64,000 bases of DNA from assembly GCF_000590925.1 (NCBI RefSeq), contig NZ_CP004372.1, forward strand, positions 2,213,001 through 2,277,000. Direction: 5' to 3'. This DNA comes from Roseibacterium elongatum DSM 19469. Its GTDB lineage: Bacteria > Pseudomonadota > Alphaproteobacteria > Rhodobacterales > Rhodobacteraceae. Shown here in pieces: positions 53,391 through 63,300 of the stretch. Every line of letters begins with the position of its first letter. The stretch's first letter is position 1. The notes beneath the pieces were generated by a model. That model searched no databases and was not told where the DNA came from. It worked only from the letters and a program-made list of their open reading frames with translations. A program made the translations under genes and the position numbers.

Positions 53391-55132
53391 TCACTGAGCG
53401 GCGGTCACCTCCGGGTGGGGACCTGTCAGTGCGGCCCAGGCGTCATATTGCGACAGGAACACGCGCCCCGTCATCTCGTCGAGGAAATGCGACCGCTTCA
53501 GACGGTCGGTGACGGGGCCCTTCACCTCGGACATGTGCAGTTGCACATCCATCGAGCGCAGGCGCTCGTTGATCGCCTCGAGGCTTTCCAGCGCCGACAT
53601 GTCGATCTCGTTCACCGCCGAGCACATCAGAACCACGTGTTTCACCGGGCAATCCTCGGTCACGCGGTCCTGGATCAGGTCCTCGAGAAAGCGGGCATTG
53701 GCGAAATAGAGCGACTCGTCGATGCGCAAGGTGACGACATGCGGGTCGGTCAGCACCTCGTGGCGGTGGATGTTGCGGAAATGCTGGGTGCCCGGCACCA
53801 GCCCCACCTCGGCCACATGCGGCTTGGACGTCTTGTAGAGATGCAGGCCGATGGACAGGATCACGCCTGCCGAGACGCCCGTTTCCACACCAAACCCGAG
53901 CGTCAGCAGGATGGTCGCGGCGACGGCCACGAAATCGGCCTTGGAATAGGTCCAGGTCTTTTTCAGGATCGAGAAATCGACGAGGCTGAGGACGGCGACG
54001 ATGATGGTGGCCGCCAGCGTCGCCTTGGGCAGGAAAAAGACGAGCGGCGTCAGCGCCAGCGCGGCGATGGCCAGGCCAACGGCGGTATAGGCGCCAGCGG
54101 CAGGCGTTTCGGCGCCGGCGTCGAAATTCACCACCGAGCGCGCGAAGCCACCCGTGACCGGGTAGCCGCCCGAAAACCCTGCCGCGACATTGGCCGCGCC
54201 CAGGCCGATGAGCTCCTGATCGGGGTCGATGCGCTGGCGTTTCTTGGCGGCAAGCGTCTGCGCGACCGAGATCGACTCGACAAAGCCGATGATCGAGATC
54301 AGAAGCGCGGGGATGAACAGTGCCGAGACAAGGTCGAGCGACAGATCCGGCATGGTGAAGGGCGGCAGCGATTGCGGCACCTCGCCCACGATCGACACGC
54401 CCGCCCAGTTCGACAGTCCGAAGACCCAGACCGCCAGCGTGGTGACCACGACCGCGCCCACCGGCCCGGCCTTTTGCGCGATATCGGCCATCCGCGGGTT
54501 CACGCCCTTGGCAATCAGCAGCGGCTTCAGCCCCTTGCGGACCCAGAACAGGAGGCCGTGGCCGCCACCCCGATGATCAGCGTGATGACATTCGTCTCGG
54601 GCAGATGCGCGACCAGCGACACCACCAGTTCGAACAGGTTGTGGCCGCTCGCATCCACGCCAAGGATATGCTTGAGCTGGCTGGCCGCGATGATGACGCC
54701 CGAGGCGGTAATGAACCCCGCGATCACCGGGTGGCTGAGGAAATTCGCCAGGAATCCCAGCCGGAACACCCCCATCGCCAGCAGGATGCCGCCCGACAGC
54801 AGCGCCAGCGTCAGCGCGGCGATGGCATATCCCGCCGTACCCTGTTCGGCGACCTGGCCCACCGCGGCGGCGGTCATCAGCGAGACCACGGCGACCGGGC
54901 CGACGGCCAGCGCGCGGCTGGTGCCGAAAATGGCATACAGGATGATCGGCAGGATCGAGGCGTAGAGACCGGCCTCGGGCGGCAGACCCGCCAACAGCGC
55001 GTAGGCCAGCGATTGCGGGATCAGCATGATCGTGACGATCACCGCCGCGATCAGGTCGTTTTGCAGCGCGTCGCGGTCATAGCGGCGCCCCCAATCCAGC
55101 ACAGGAACATACTTGCGAAGAGAAGAAAACAT
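53391..55132 (-). CDS. SulP family anion transporter with STAS domain (one-base frameshift)
   Basis: From ATG 55132: LQNDLIAAVIVTIMLIPQSLAYALLAGLPPEAGLYAS is the SulP N-terminal signature. The frame fails near 54553 (plus strand GGAGG, expected GGAAGG); one more base gives NVITLIIGVAATAFLFWVRKGL and joins the second half with the remaining helices and a C-terminal STAS domain (ESLYFANARFLEDLI, VVLMCSAVNEIDMSALESLEAI). The span of 1742 bases is one short of a multiple of three; corrected length is about 580 residues. It is probably a sulfate or bicarbonate transporter. Its place beside sulfide-oxidation genes favours sulfate. Confidence 0.88.
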
Positions 55133-55227
55133 GGGTCTGGGCCGTCTTTGTCGTGTCGGTGCGGGTGGGCTGGGGCGGGGGTGTCGGGTGCAGGGGTATC
55201 AGGCGCGGGGGCGCAAACGGGGCGCAA

Positions 55228-55262
55228 GGGGGCGGCGCGGCGTTTCCTGATGCGCCGCCCCC
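55228..55262 (-). terminator. GC-rich hairpin after the SQR fusion gene
   Basis: GGGGGCGGCGC (55228-55238) and GCGCCGCCCCC (55252-55262) form an 11-pair stem ten bases past the stop at 55272. It has no T run, so it may act as RNA stabiliser or a Rho-assisted terminator between the SQR fusion and sulP. Confidence 0.55.
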
Positions 55263-55271
55263 GACAGGGGC

Positions 55272-56945
55272 TCAGCTCGACGAGACCTTTTCGGGTTTCA
55301 CCATCCATTCCTTCCCGCGCAGCATCGCCTTCCAGTAGAAGGGCGGCAGGATCTGCTCTTTCAGCAGCCACGCCGCGCGGGTCGGTTTGGTGCCGTCGAT
55401 CACCCATTTCGGAAAGCTGGGCAACAGCGCACCGCCATAGCCGAACTCGGCCAGAACGATCTTGCCTCTTTCCACCGTCAGCGGGCAGGAGCCATAGCCA
55501 TCGTAAAGTGCGGTGGGCGACTTGCCCTCGATATCGTCAGCCAGATTTTCGGCCACGATGGGCGCCTGCACGCGGGCTGCGGCGGCGGTCTTGGCGTTGG
55601 GGGCGTTCATCACGTCGCCGAGCGACCAGATGTTTTCATAGGTCTTGTGGCGCAAGGTCGCCTGGTCGACATCGACCCAGCCCGCCGCATCGGCCAGGGG
55701 CGAGACACGGATGAAATCGGGCGCGGCCTGGGGCGGCACGACATGGATCATGTCGAACTCGGCCTCGACGGTGCGCACCTCCTGATCGGGTTCCTTGACC
55801 TCGAACCACGCCTTTTTCGCCGCGCCGTCGATGGCGGTGAGGTTGTGGAAGTAGTTCAGATCGGCCTTGTAGCGGTTCATGTACCCTTGCAGGGCCGGGA
55901 CGTAATCCTTGACGCCGAAGAGCACGCCGCCGGCATTCATGAACTGGATGTCGATCCTGTCGAGCACGCCCGTGCGGTGCCAGTGATCGCCGGATAGGTA
56001 CAGCGCCTTTTGCGGGGCCCCGGCGCATTTGATCGGCATCGGCGGTTGGGTGAACAGCGCGCGGCCCGATTTCAGGCCGCTGACAAGCTCCCATGTATAG
56101 GGGGCAAGGTCGTAGCGGTAATTCGATGTGACGCCGTTCTGGCCGAGGGTTTCGACCAGCCCGTCGATCTTGTGCCAGTCGAGCTTGAGGCCCGGGCACA
56201 CAACGAGGCGCTTGTATTTCACCACGCGGCAGCCATCCAGAACCACCACGTCCTTCTCGGGTTCGAAGGCGGCGACCGCCGACTTGATCCAATGCACGCC
56301 TTGGGGGATCAGGCTGCCCAGCGTCTTGGCGGTCTTTGGCGCGCCGAAGATGCCGCCGCCCACCATGGTCCAGCCGGGCTGGTAGTAGTGGATATCGGCC
56401 GGGTCGATGATGGCGATGGTCTGGCCCGGTTTTCGGGATTTCAGGCTGGAGGCGACCGAGATCCCGGCCGCACCGGCCCCCACGATAACGACATCGTATT
56501 CGGCATCGGCGCGGTCGGTCGGGGTCTTGCCCCCATTGACGATGCGGCGCACCACGCCGGCCATGTCGTAGCCGGCCGATTTGGTCGCGGCCAGGATATC
56601 GGCGACCGACAGACGCTCGGCCTCGCTGAGCGACCAGAGCGTGGCCGAACGGGTGCCTGATCGGCAATAGGCCAGCACCGGGCCCGGCAACTCGGTCAGC
56701 AGATCGCCAAAGGCCTTTGCATCGGCGTCCGTGACCTTGCCTTGCGTGATCGGCAGGTAGCGGGCCTCGAGCCCGAGGGCATGGGCGCGGGCTTCGATCT
56801 CCTCGAAATTGGGCTGATCCATGCCTTCGCCGTCGGGGCGGTTGCAGATGATCGCGCGAAAGCCGTGATCCCTGGCGGTGTCGACGTCATGGGCGGTGAT
56901 CTGCGGGGCGACCGACAGATTGGCGGAAATGGCCTTGGTGTCCAT
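55272..56945 (-). CDS. DSP phosphatase-like / sulfide:quinone oxidoreductase fusion
   Basis: The 557-residue protein has two parts. Residues 1-110 are a dual-specificity-phosphatase-like (Blh) domain with the P-loop YCRSGTRSATLW (93-104). Residues about 145-557 are an SQR-type flavoprotein: VVIVGAGAAGISVASSL (FAD), YYQPGWTMVGGG, CPGLKLDWHKI, QPPMPIKCAGAPQKAL (active-site cysteine) and IWSLGDVMNAPNAKTAAA. It oxidises sulfide to polysulfide or persulfide and passes electrons to quinone. The fused phosphatase fold's role is unknown. It follows the MBL gene in the same operon. Confidence 0.92.
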   Translation of the reverse strand: MDTKAISANLSVAPQITAHDVDTARDHGFRAIICNRPDGEGMDQPNFEEIEARAHALGLEARYLPITQGKVTDADAKAFGDLLTELPGPVLAYCRSGTRSATLWSLSEAERLSVADILAATKSAGYDMAGVVRRIVNGGKTPTDRADAEYDVVIVGAGAAGISVASSLKSRKPGQTIAIIDPADIHYYQPGWTMVGGGIFGAPKTAKTLGSLIPQGVHWIKSAVAAFEPEKDVVVLDGCRVVKYKRLVVCPGLKLDWHKIDGLVETLGQNGVTSNYRYDLAPYTWELVSGLKSGRALFTQPPMPIKCAGAPQKALYLSGDHWHRTGVLDRIDIQFMNAGGVLFGVKDYVPALQGYMNRYKADLNYFHNLTAIDGAAKKAWFEVKEPDQEVRTVEAEFDMIHVVPPQAAPDFIRVSPLADAAGWVDVDQATLRHKTYENIWSLGDVMNAPNAKTAAAARVQAPIVAENLADDIEGKSPTALYDGYGSCPLTVERGKIVLAEFGYGGALLPSFPKWVIDGTKPTRAAWLLKEQILPPFYWKAMLRGKEWMVKPEKVSSS

Positions 56946-57002
56946 GGGGGATGCTCCTCCTGAAATCCCGGTCGGGTGGTCGTTCGCACCCTGGTCAGAA
57001 AA

Positions 57003-57056
57003 CGGCCCGCCCCATCGGCCCCCAATCGGGACATGGGCCTTGGCGGGGGCGGGCCG
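57003..57056. promoter_or_regulatory. Long-loop hairpin between MBL and SQR genes
   Basis: CGGCCCGCCCC (57003-57013) is perfectly complementary to GGGGCGGGCCG (57046-57056) across a 32-base loop, within the 122-base gap. It could uncouple expression of the two genes (partial terminator or processing site). Confidence 0.45.
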
Positions 57057-57067
57057 GATCGGTGTGG

Positions 57068-57952
57068 TTACAGCGCGTTGATCGGCACCTTGAGCATCGG
57101 GTTGCCGTCCTTGTCGGTCGGCACCTCGCCCGCGCGCATGTTCACCTGCAGCGAGGGGATGATCAGCCTGGGCATGTCGAGTTGCGCGTCACGCTCGGTC
57201 CGGAACTTGACGAAATCCTCTTTCGACTTGCCGCCGCCGACATGGATGTTGAATTCCTTTTCCTCGGCGACGGTGGTCTCCCACTTGATGTCGCGGCCGT
57301 TCGGGCCGTAATCGTGGCACATGAACAGGCGCGTGTTGTCGGGCAGGGCCAGCACCTTGTGGATCGACTCGTACAGCGTTTCGGCCGAGCCGCCGGGGAA
57401 ATCGCAACGCGCCGAGCCGCCGTCGGGCATGAACAGCGTGTCGCCGACAAAAGCCGCATCGCCCATCACGTGCGTCATGCAGGCCGGCGTGTGACCGGGC
57501 GTGTAGATCGCAAAGGCGCGCATGCCGCCGATCTCGTAGGTGTCGCCATCCTGAAACAGGGCGTCGAATTGCGACCCGTCGCGCTGGAACTCGGTCCCTT
57601 CGTTGAACACCTTGCCGAAGACGTTCTGCACGGTGACGATGTTCTCGCCGATGCCGATCTTGCCGCCCAGTTTTTCCTGGATGTAGGGCGCGGCCGACAG
57701 GTGGTCGGCGTGGACATGCGTTTCGATCAGCCAGTCGACGGTCAGGCCCTTGTCCTTGACGAAGGCGATGATCGCGTCGGCATTGTCATAGCTGATGCGG
57801 CCGGCGGCATAGTCGATATCCATCACCGAGTCGACGATCGCGCAGCTGGTCGAGTTGGGGTCCTTCACCACGTAGGAAATCGTGTTGGTGGCGGGGTCGA
57901 AGAAGGGTTCGACCTCGGGGCGGACGTTCATGTTAACGGGATAGTCGGTCAT
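57068..57952 (-). CDS. MBL-fold hydrolase, persulfide dioxygenase-like (Blh/ETHE1)
   Basis: The 294-residue protein carries the beta-lactamase-fold metal motif THVHADHLSAAPYI, HTPACMTHV, and GDTLFMPDGGSARCDFPGGSA, the pattern of ETHE1/Blh persulfide dioxygenases. These oxidise glutathione persulfide to sulfite. This fits the SQR and YeeE neighbours: sulfide is oxidised by SQR, then the persulfide is handled here. It is the third gene of the operon. Confidence 0.9.
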   Translation of the reverse strand: MTDYPVNMNVRPEVEPFFDPATNTISYVVKDPNSTSCAIVDSVMDIDYAAGRISYDNADAIIAFVKDKGLTVDWLIETHVHADHLSAAPYIQEKLGGKIGIGENIVTVQNVFGKVFNEGTEFQRDGSQFDALFQDGDTYEIGGMRAFAIYTPGHTPACMTHVMGDAAFVGDTLFMPDGGSARCDFPGGSAETLYESIHKVLALPDNTRLFMCHDYGPNGRDIKWETTVAEEKEFNIHVGGGKSKEDFVKFRTERDAQLDMPRLIIPSLQVNMRAGEVPTDKDGNPMLKVPINAL

Positions 57953-57983
57953 GTGGGGTCTCCTCCGAAAGATGTCGGTCTCG

Positions 57984-58442
57984 TCATGCGCCGGTCGTGG
58001 CGGCAGACGAATTGCGGTTGCGCAGCCGGGCCTGCAGGCCCCTGGCCACGAAGATGCCCGCCAAGAGGGCTGCGGTGAACAGGATGACCTCGATACGGCC
58101 GGTCCCGAGGGCGGGCAGGGCGCCGCCGGGGCAGAAGCCCGCGATGCCCCAGCCGACCCCGAAGAGCGCCGAGCCGCCGATCAGCCGGGCGTCGAGCCTG
58201 GTCGCCGTGGGCAACTGGAACCGACCCTCGAAGATCGGGCGCGGGCGCGGCAGAACCAGGCGATAGCCGAAGAAGGCCACCGTCACGGCACCGCCCATCA
58301 CGAAGATCAGGCTGGGGTCCCAGATGCCGAAGAAGTCAAAGAAGTTCAGAACCTTGGCAGGGTTGGCCATGCCCGAGATCACGATCCCGATGCCAAAGAC
58401 AAGGCCGATCAGGTAGATCGAGAGAATACGCAGAAAGCCCAT
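57984..58442 (-). CDS. YeeE/YedE family membrane protein (DUF6691), second of pair
   Basis: The 152-residue protein has four hydrophobic helices with ISGMANPAKVLNFFDFFGIWDPSLIFVMGGAVTV and GIAGFCPGGALPALGTG, the cysteine in FCPGG being the sulfur-handling residue of the TsuA/YeeE family. With its partner it forms a full two-half transporter for thiosulfate or related sulfur. It lies five bases after the first half gene. Confidence 0.9.
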   Translation of the reverse strand: MGFLRILSIYLIGLVFGIGIVISGMANPAKVLNFFDFFGIWDPSLIFVMGGAVTVAFFGYRLVLPRPRPIFEGRFQLPTATRLDARLIGGSALFGVGWGIAGFCPGGALPALGTGRIEVILFTAALLAGIFVARGLQARLRNRNSSAATTGA

Positions 58443-58447
58443 GTCGC

Positions 58448-58882
58448 TTATCCTCCGAACACGTGACGAATGACATAGACGGTGGCCGCCGTGGTCACCA
58501 TGAAGCTGAGCGTCGCCACGATCGAGCGCTTGGACAGGCGCGCCATCCCGCAGACGCCGTGCCCGGACGTGCAGCCCGAGCCGAAGGTCACGCCGACGCC
58601 GACGATGAAGCCGCCGATCAGCAGCATCGGGGTCGAGACCGGCACTTCGATCGGGGGCATCTCGCCGGTGACGGCCAGATAGGCGACGGGGCCCGTGACC
58701 ATGCCGGCCAGAAGGGCCGCGCGCCAGCCGAAGTCATAGACCGAGGCCGGGGCCAGAAGGCCGGCCAGAATGCCGGTTGCGCCCATCACGCGGCCAAGGG
58801 TCCACATCAGCAAAACCGCGGCCAGCCCGATAAGGACGCCGCCGGCCAGCGATTGAAAGGGGGTGAATGCTGTTTCGATCAT
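58448..58882 (-). CDS. YeeE/YedE family membrane protein, first of pair
   Basis: The 144-residue protein has hydrophobic helices and the motif GVTFGSGCTSGHGVCGMARLS, the conserved Cys-containing loop of the sulfur transporter family. Start is at 58882, where AGGAAACGAGG precedes the ATG. It is first in the five-gene set (YeeE, YeeE, MBL, SQR fusion, SulP); dyads at 58915-58945 lie just upstream. Confidence 0.9.
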   Translation of the reverse strand: MIETAFTPFQSLAGGVLIGLAAVLLMWTLGRVMGATGILAGLLAPASVYDFGWRAALLAGMVTGPVAYLAVTGEMPPIEVPVSTPMLLIGGFIVGVGVTFGSGCTSGHGVCGMARLSKRSIVATLSFMVTTAATVYVIRHVFGG

Positions 58883-59234
58883 GCCTCGTTTCCTGAGTGA
58901 TTCTGCGTCATGCCTGCATTTTCCCAATGCAAGCAGTGTCTTGCAGAAAGGGTATCCTGTTCGCATTCCAAGGCATACCGAAACGGCGCGTGCGGTTCAG
59001 TGACGTAGTCACACTGGCCGCGCGAATGTCGCGATCGGGAGAAACGGCTGCCGATCCGTGGCAGGTCGACGGCATCGGGTGTGTCCCTTTCCTGGCGCCG
59101 GTCGCACGCCGTGCGCGGCCTTGTGACGAGAACGCGCCTTGTTGCGCGTGCAGGGGGCCGCTAGCGTCCGGTCAGGATTTCACGCCAGCCCGCCCGACCG
59201 GGCCGGTGGCCCCGCGCATGGGATAGTGACGCAG
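58883..59234. other. Divergent intergenic region of the sulfur operon and second RND pump
   Basis: These 352 bases contain the dyads near 58915-58945 and otherwise GC-rich sequence without a credible gene. The plus-side promoter for the adaptor at 59235 is not obvious. Confidence 0.45.
58915..58945. promoter_or_regulatory. Two overlapping inverted repeats ahead of the sulfur operon
   Basis: TGCATT-TTCCC-AATGCA (58915-58931) overlaps TGCAAG-CAGTGT-CTTGCA (58928-58945), sharing TGCA at 58928-58931. They lie 33-63 bases before the start at 58882, where the -35 region would be. A repressor of the ArsR type (such as SqrR/BigR, common for these genes) is a candidate, but the spacing does not match the ATTC-N8-GAAT site I know. 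Confidence 0.5.
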
Positions 59235-60377
59235 ATGAGTGATGATCGTGACCGCCTGACCTTCCGCGACGATCCAGGCGCCTCGCGCTCGGTCTGGGTG
59301 GCCGCCGCGCTGGTGGTGGTCATCGTGGCGTGGATGGGCAGTGGCATCGTGTTTCCCGCAACCGAGGAGAGCGCAGCAGCGCCGGTGGCCGGCCCCGCGC
59401 CTGTCGCCGTCACCGTCGAGACCGTGGTGCCCGAGCCTGTGACGCTGTTCTTCCAGGCCGAGGGGCAGGCCCTGCCGGATCGCGATACTGCCATCCGGGC
59501 CGAGGGCTCGGGCGATGTGGCCGAGGTTCTGGTGACCCGCGGGGCGTTCGTGGAGGGCGGCGCGGTGATCGCACGGCTGTCGGCGCGGCGGGCCGAGGCC
59601 GATCTGAACCGCGCGCGCGAGGAACTGGCGCGCGCGCAACGCGAATTCGACAACGCGACCGAGTTGCTGGAGCGCGGCGTGGGCACGGTGGACCGGGTCG
59701 CAGAGGCCCAGGCCGTGCTTGCCGCCGCGGCGGCGGCGGCGACCGCGGCCGAAGAGGCGATCGAGGCGCTGGACATCACCGCGCCCTTTGCCGGTCGGCT
59801 GGAAACCCTGTCGCTGGACGCGGGCGAATTCGTCCAGGCCGGGGCCGAGGTCGGGCGCGTTGTCGACAACCGCCCGCTAACCGTCGCCATCCAGGTCCCC
59901 CAGCAGCAGTTGCGCCGCATCCGGGACGGGCAGGTGGCGACGGTGCGCTTCATCACCGGCGAAGAGGTCGAGGGGCGGGTGACCTTTGTCGGCACGTCGG
60001 CCAATCCCGAGACGCGCACCTTCCTGGCCGAGATCGAGGTGCCGAACGAAGATGGCGCCATCCCCGCCGGTATTTCGGCCGAGGTTCGCATTCCGACCGG
60101 CACCCGGGAGGCGCATTTCATCCAGCCGTCCACCGTTTCGCTCAGCCCCGAGGGGCAGTTGGGCGTCAAGACGGTGGATGAAGCCGATCGCGTCGTGTTC
60201 CACCCCATCGAGATCGTGCGCGCCGAGATTGCCGGCGTCTACGTGGTCGGCCTGCCGCAGACCGCGCGGGTCATCACGATCGGGCAGGGCTATGTGCGCG
60301 ACGGCGATCCGGTCCGCGCCCTGCCGGCGTCGCCGGACACGGGGGCGACGGCGGGCGATGCCGGGGGCGATCGATGA
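59235..60377 (+). CDS. RND efflux periplasmic adaptor (second pump)
   Basis: The 380-residue protein has one N-terminal membrane anchor (VWVAAALVVVIVAWMGSGIVF, about 21-41), then lipoyl half EGQALPDRDTAIRAEGSGDV, an alpha hairpin with Ala-rich repeats (about 135-180), and the second half EALDITAPFAGRLETLSLD. No signal cleavage or lipobox. Its stop overlaps the transporter start (ATGA). The open frame continues upstream but MSDDRD at 59235 gives normal length. Confidence 0.9.
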   Translation: MSDDRDRLTFRDDPGASRSVWVAAALVVVIVAWMGSGIVFPATEESAAAPVAGPAPVAVTVETVVPEPVTLFFQAEGQALPDRDTAIRAEGSGDVAEVLVTRGAFVEGGAVIARLSARRAEADLNRAREELARAQREFDNATELLERGVGTVDRVAEAQAVLAAAAAAATAAEEAIEALDITAPFAGRLETLSLDAGEFVQAGAEVGRVVDNRPLTVAIQVPQQQLRRIRDGQVATVRFITGEEVEGRVTFVGTSANPETRTFLAEIEVPNEDGAIPAGISAEVRIPTGTREAHFIQPSTVSLSPEGQLGVKTVDEADRVVFHPIEIVRAEIAGVYVVGLPQTARVITIGQGYVRDGDPVRALPASPDTGATAGDAGGDR

Positions 60378-63300
60378 CCGCGGTGATCGACGCGGCCTTC
60401 TCGCGCACCAAGGTCGTGATGATGGCCCTGGTCATGATCCTGACGGTCGGCATCTATGCCTATTCCGCCATCCCCAAGGAGGCGACCCCCGAGGTGCCGC
60501 TGCCGCTGGTCTACGTGTCCACGGGCCTCGAAGGCATCAGCCCGGCCGATGCCGAACGCCTGCTGATCGAGCCGATGGAGACCGAGTTCGCCGGCATCGC
60601 CGATCTCGAGACCATGGAAAGCCACGCCTTCGAGGGGTTTGCCAGCGTCCAACTGGAATTCGCCGCGGGCGGCGACATCGACGAGGCACTCGACCGGGTG
60701 CGCGAGGCGGCCGAGAATGTCGAAGGCGAGTTGCCCGATGACGCCTATGACCTGACCGTGACCGAGATCAACACCGCGCTGTTCCCGATCCTGACGGTCG
60801 TCATCTCGGGGCCGATCCCGGAACGGACGCTGAACGATCTGGCGCGCGACGCGCAGGACCGGATCGAGGGTCTGGCCGGCGTGCTCGAGGTCGAGATCGG
60901 CGGCGCGCGCGACGAATTTCTCGAAGTGCTGATCGATCCGACAGTGTTTCAGACCTACAACCTGTCCTTTGACGAACTGATCTCGCAATTGCAGCGCAAC
61001 AACCGGCTGATCGCGGCGGGCGCGATCGAAACGGGCGGCGGCCGGATCGTGCTGACCGTGCCGGGCCTGATCGAGGATCTGGGCGATGTTCTGGACATCC
61101 CGGTGCGCGTACGCGACGGGACGGTCATCACCTTTCGCGACGTGGCCACCCTGCGCCGCAGCTTCGAGGACCCGACCGGATTTGCCCGCATCAATGGTCA
61201 GCCCGCCCTGGCGCTGGAGGTGACCAAACGCTCGGGCGCCAACATCATCGACACGGTGGCCGACACCCATGCGCTGCTGGAGGAGATCAGCGCCGACTGG
61301 CCCGACAGTGTCGAGATCACCTATCTGGGCGATCAGTCCGAGTATGTCGAAACCCTGTTGTCGGATCTCGAGGCCAATGTGATCGCCGCGGTGATCCTCG
61401 TGATGATCGTCATCGTCTTCGCCCTCGGGCTGCGCTCGGCGATCCTGGTGGGGCTGGCGATACCGGGGGCGTTCCTGGCCGGTGTCAGCACGCTTTGGGC
61501 GATGGATTACACGATGAACATCGTTGTGCTGTTCGCGCTGATCCTTGTGGTCGGCATGCTGGTCGACGGGGCCATCGTGACCGTGGAGCTGGCCGATCGC
61601 CGCCTGCAGGAGGGCGCCACCCCGCGCGAGGCCTATGCCGCGGCCGCCAAGCGCATGTCATGGCCGATCATCGCCTCGACCGCCACGACGCTGAGTGTTT
61701 TCTTCCCGCTGCTCTTCTGGGGCGGGCTTGTGGGCGAGTTCATGAAATTCCTGCCCATCACCGTGTTGTTGACGCTGTTCGCCTCGCTGTTCATGGCGTT
61801 GATCTTCATCCCCGTGCTGGGCGGGATCATCGGCAAGCGCCAGCCCAAGTCGGCCGCGGCCAAACGCAGTCTGCACGAGGCCGAACATGGCGATCCACGG
61901 CGCATCGGCGGGCTGACCGGCGCCTATGTGCGGGCGCTGGAATGGGCCATCCTGCGGCCGGGGGCGACGGTTCTGCTGGCCGTGGCGCTGCTGTTTGCCG
62001 GCGGCGGGCTTTATGCTGAGTTCGGCCGCGGCGTCAGTTTCTTTCCCACGGTCGAGCCCGAGGTCATGCAGGTCCAGCTGCGCACGCGCGACAATTTCTC
62101 GATCTACGAGCGCGACGACCTTGTGCGCCGCGTCGAGGATCGCCTTCTGGGCCACGATGAGGTCGAAACCATCTATGCCCGGTCCCTGATGCAGGCCGGG
62201 CAGGGCGACGAGGAAACGATCGGCACCCTGCAGCTGGACCTGATCGACTGGGACGAACGCCGCCCGGCCGCCGAGATCGGCGCCGAAATCCGCCGCGACA
62301 TGGCCGACATCGCCGGCATCGACCTGCAGGTGCAGACCGAAAGCGGCGGGCCGACGACCGGCAAGCCGGTCAACCTGCGCATCGCGGCGCAGGACCCGTC
62401 GGTGCAGGCGGCGGCGGTCGAGCAGGTGCTGGCGCTGATGGACGGGATCGGCGGCTTTACCGATGTGGCCGACACGCGCCCCATCCCCGGGGTCGAGGTC
62501 GCGATTCGTGTCGACCGCGCCGAGGCCGCGCGGTTTGGCGCCGATGTCAGCCTGCTGGGGCAGGCGGTTCAACTGCTGACCCTGGGGATCGCCGTCGCCG
62601 ATTACCGCCCCGACGACGCCGATGGCGAGTTGGATATCCGGGTGCGCTTTCCGGCCGAGGAGCGGTCGCTGTCCGAGCTGGTCAATCTGCGCGTGCCGAC
62701 ATCGGCGGGGCTGGTGCCGATCTCGAACTTCGTGTCCTTCGCGCCGGTGGCGCGCACCGGAACGATCACCCGGATCGATGAACGGCGCGTGGTCACGATC
62801 GAGGCGAATGTCGCCCCCGGCCTTCTGGTCAACGATCAGGTGACCGCCCTGCAGGCCGCGCTCGAGGCCGCCGACCTGCCCCCTACGGTCAGCTACAGTT
62901 TCGCCGGCGAAGCCGAGGATCAGGCCGAGGCCGCCGCCTTTCTGACCCGCGCCTTCCTCGCGGCGATCTTCCTCATGCTCGTGATCCTCGTGTTGCAGTT
63001 CAACAGCTTCTATCAGGCGCTGGTGATCATGAGCGCCATCGTCTTTTCCATCGCCGGGGTGCTGCTGGGGCTGCTTGTCACCGGGCGGCCCTTCGGGATC
63101 GTGATGGGCGGGATCGGCGTGATCGCGCTGGCGGGTATCGTGGTGAACAACAACATCGTCCTGATCGACACCTACAACGACCTGCGCCGCGCCGGCATGG
63201 CGGCCCGCGAGGCAGCGCTCAGGGCCGGGGCGCAGCGTTTGCGGCCGGTCCTGCTGACGGCGGTGACGACGGCGCTGGGGCTGATGCCGATGGTTCTTGG

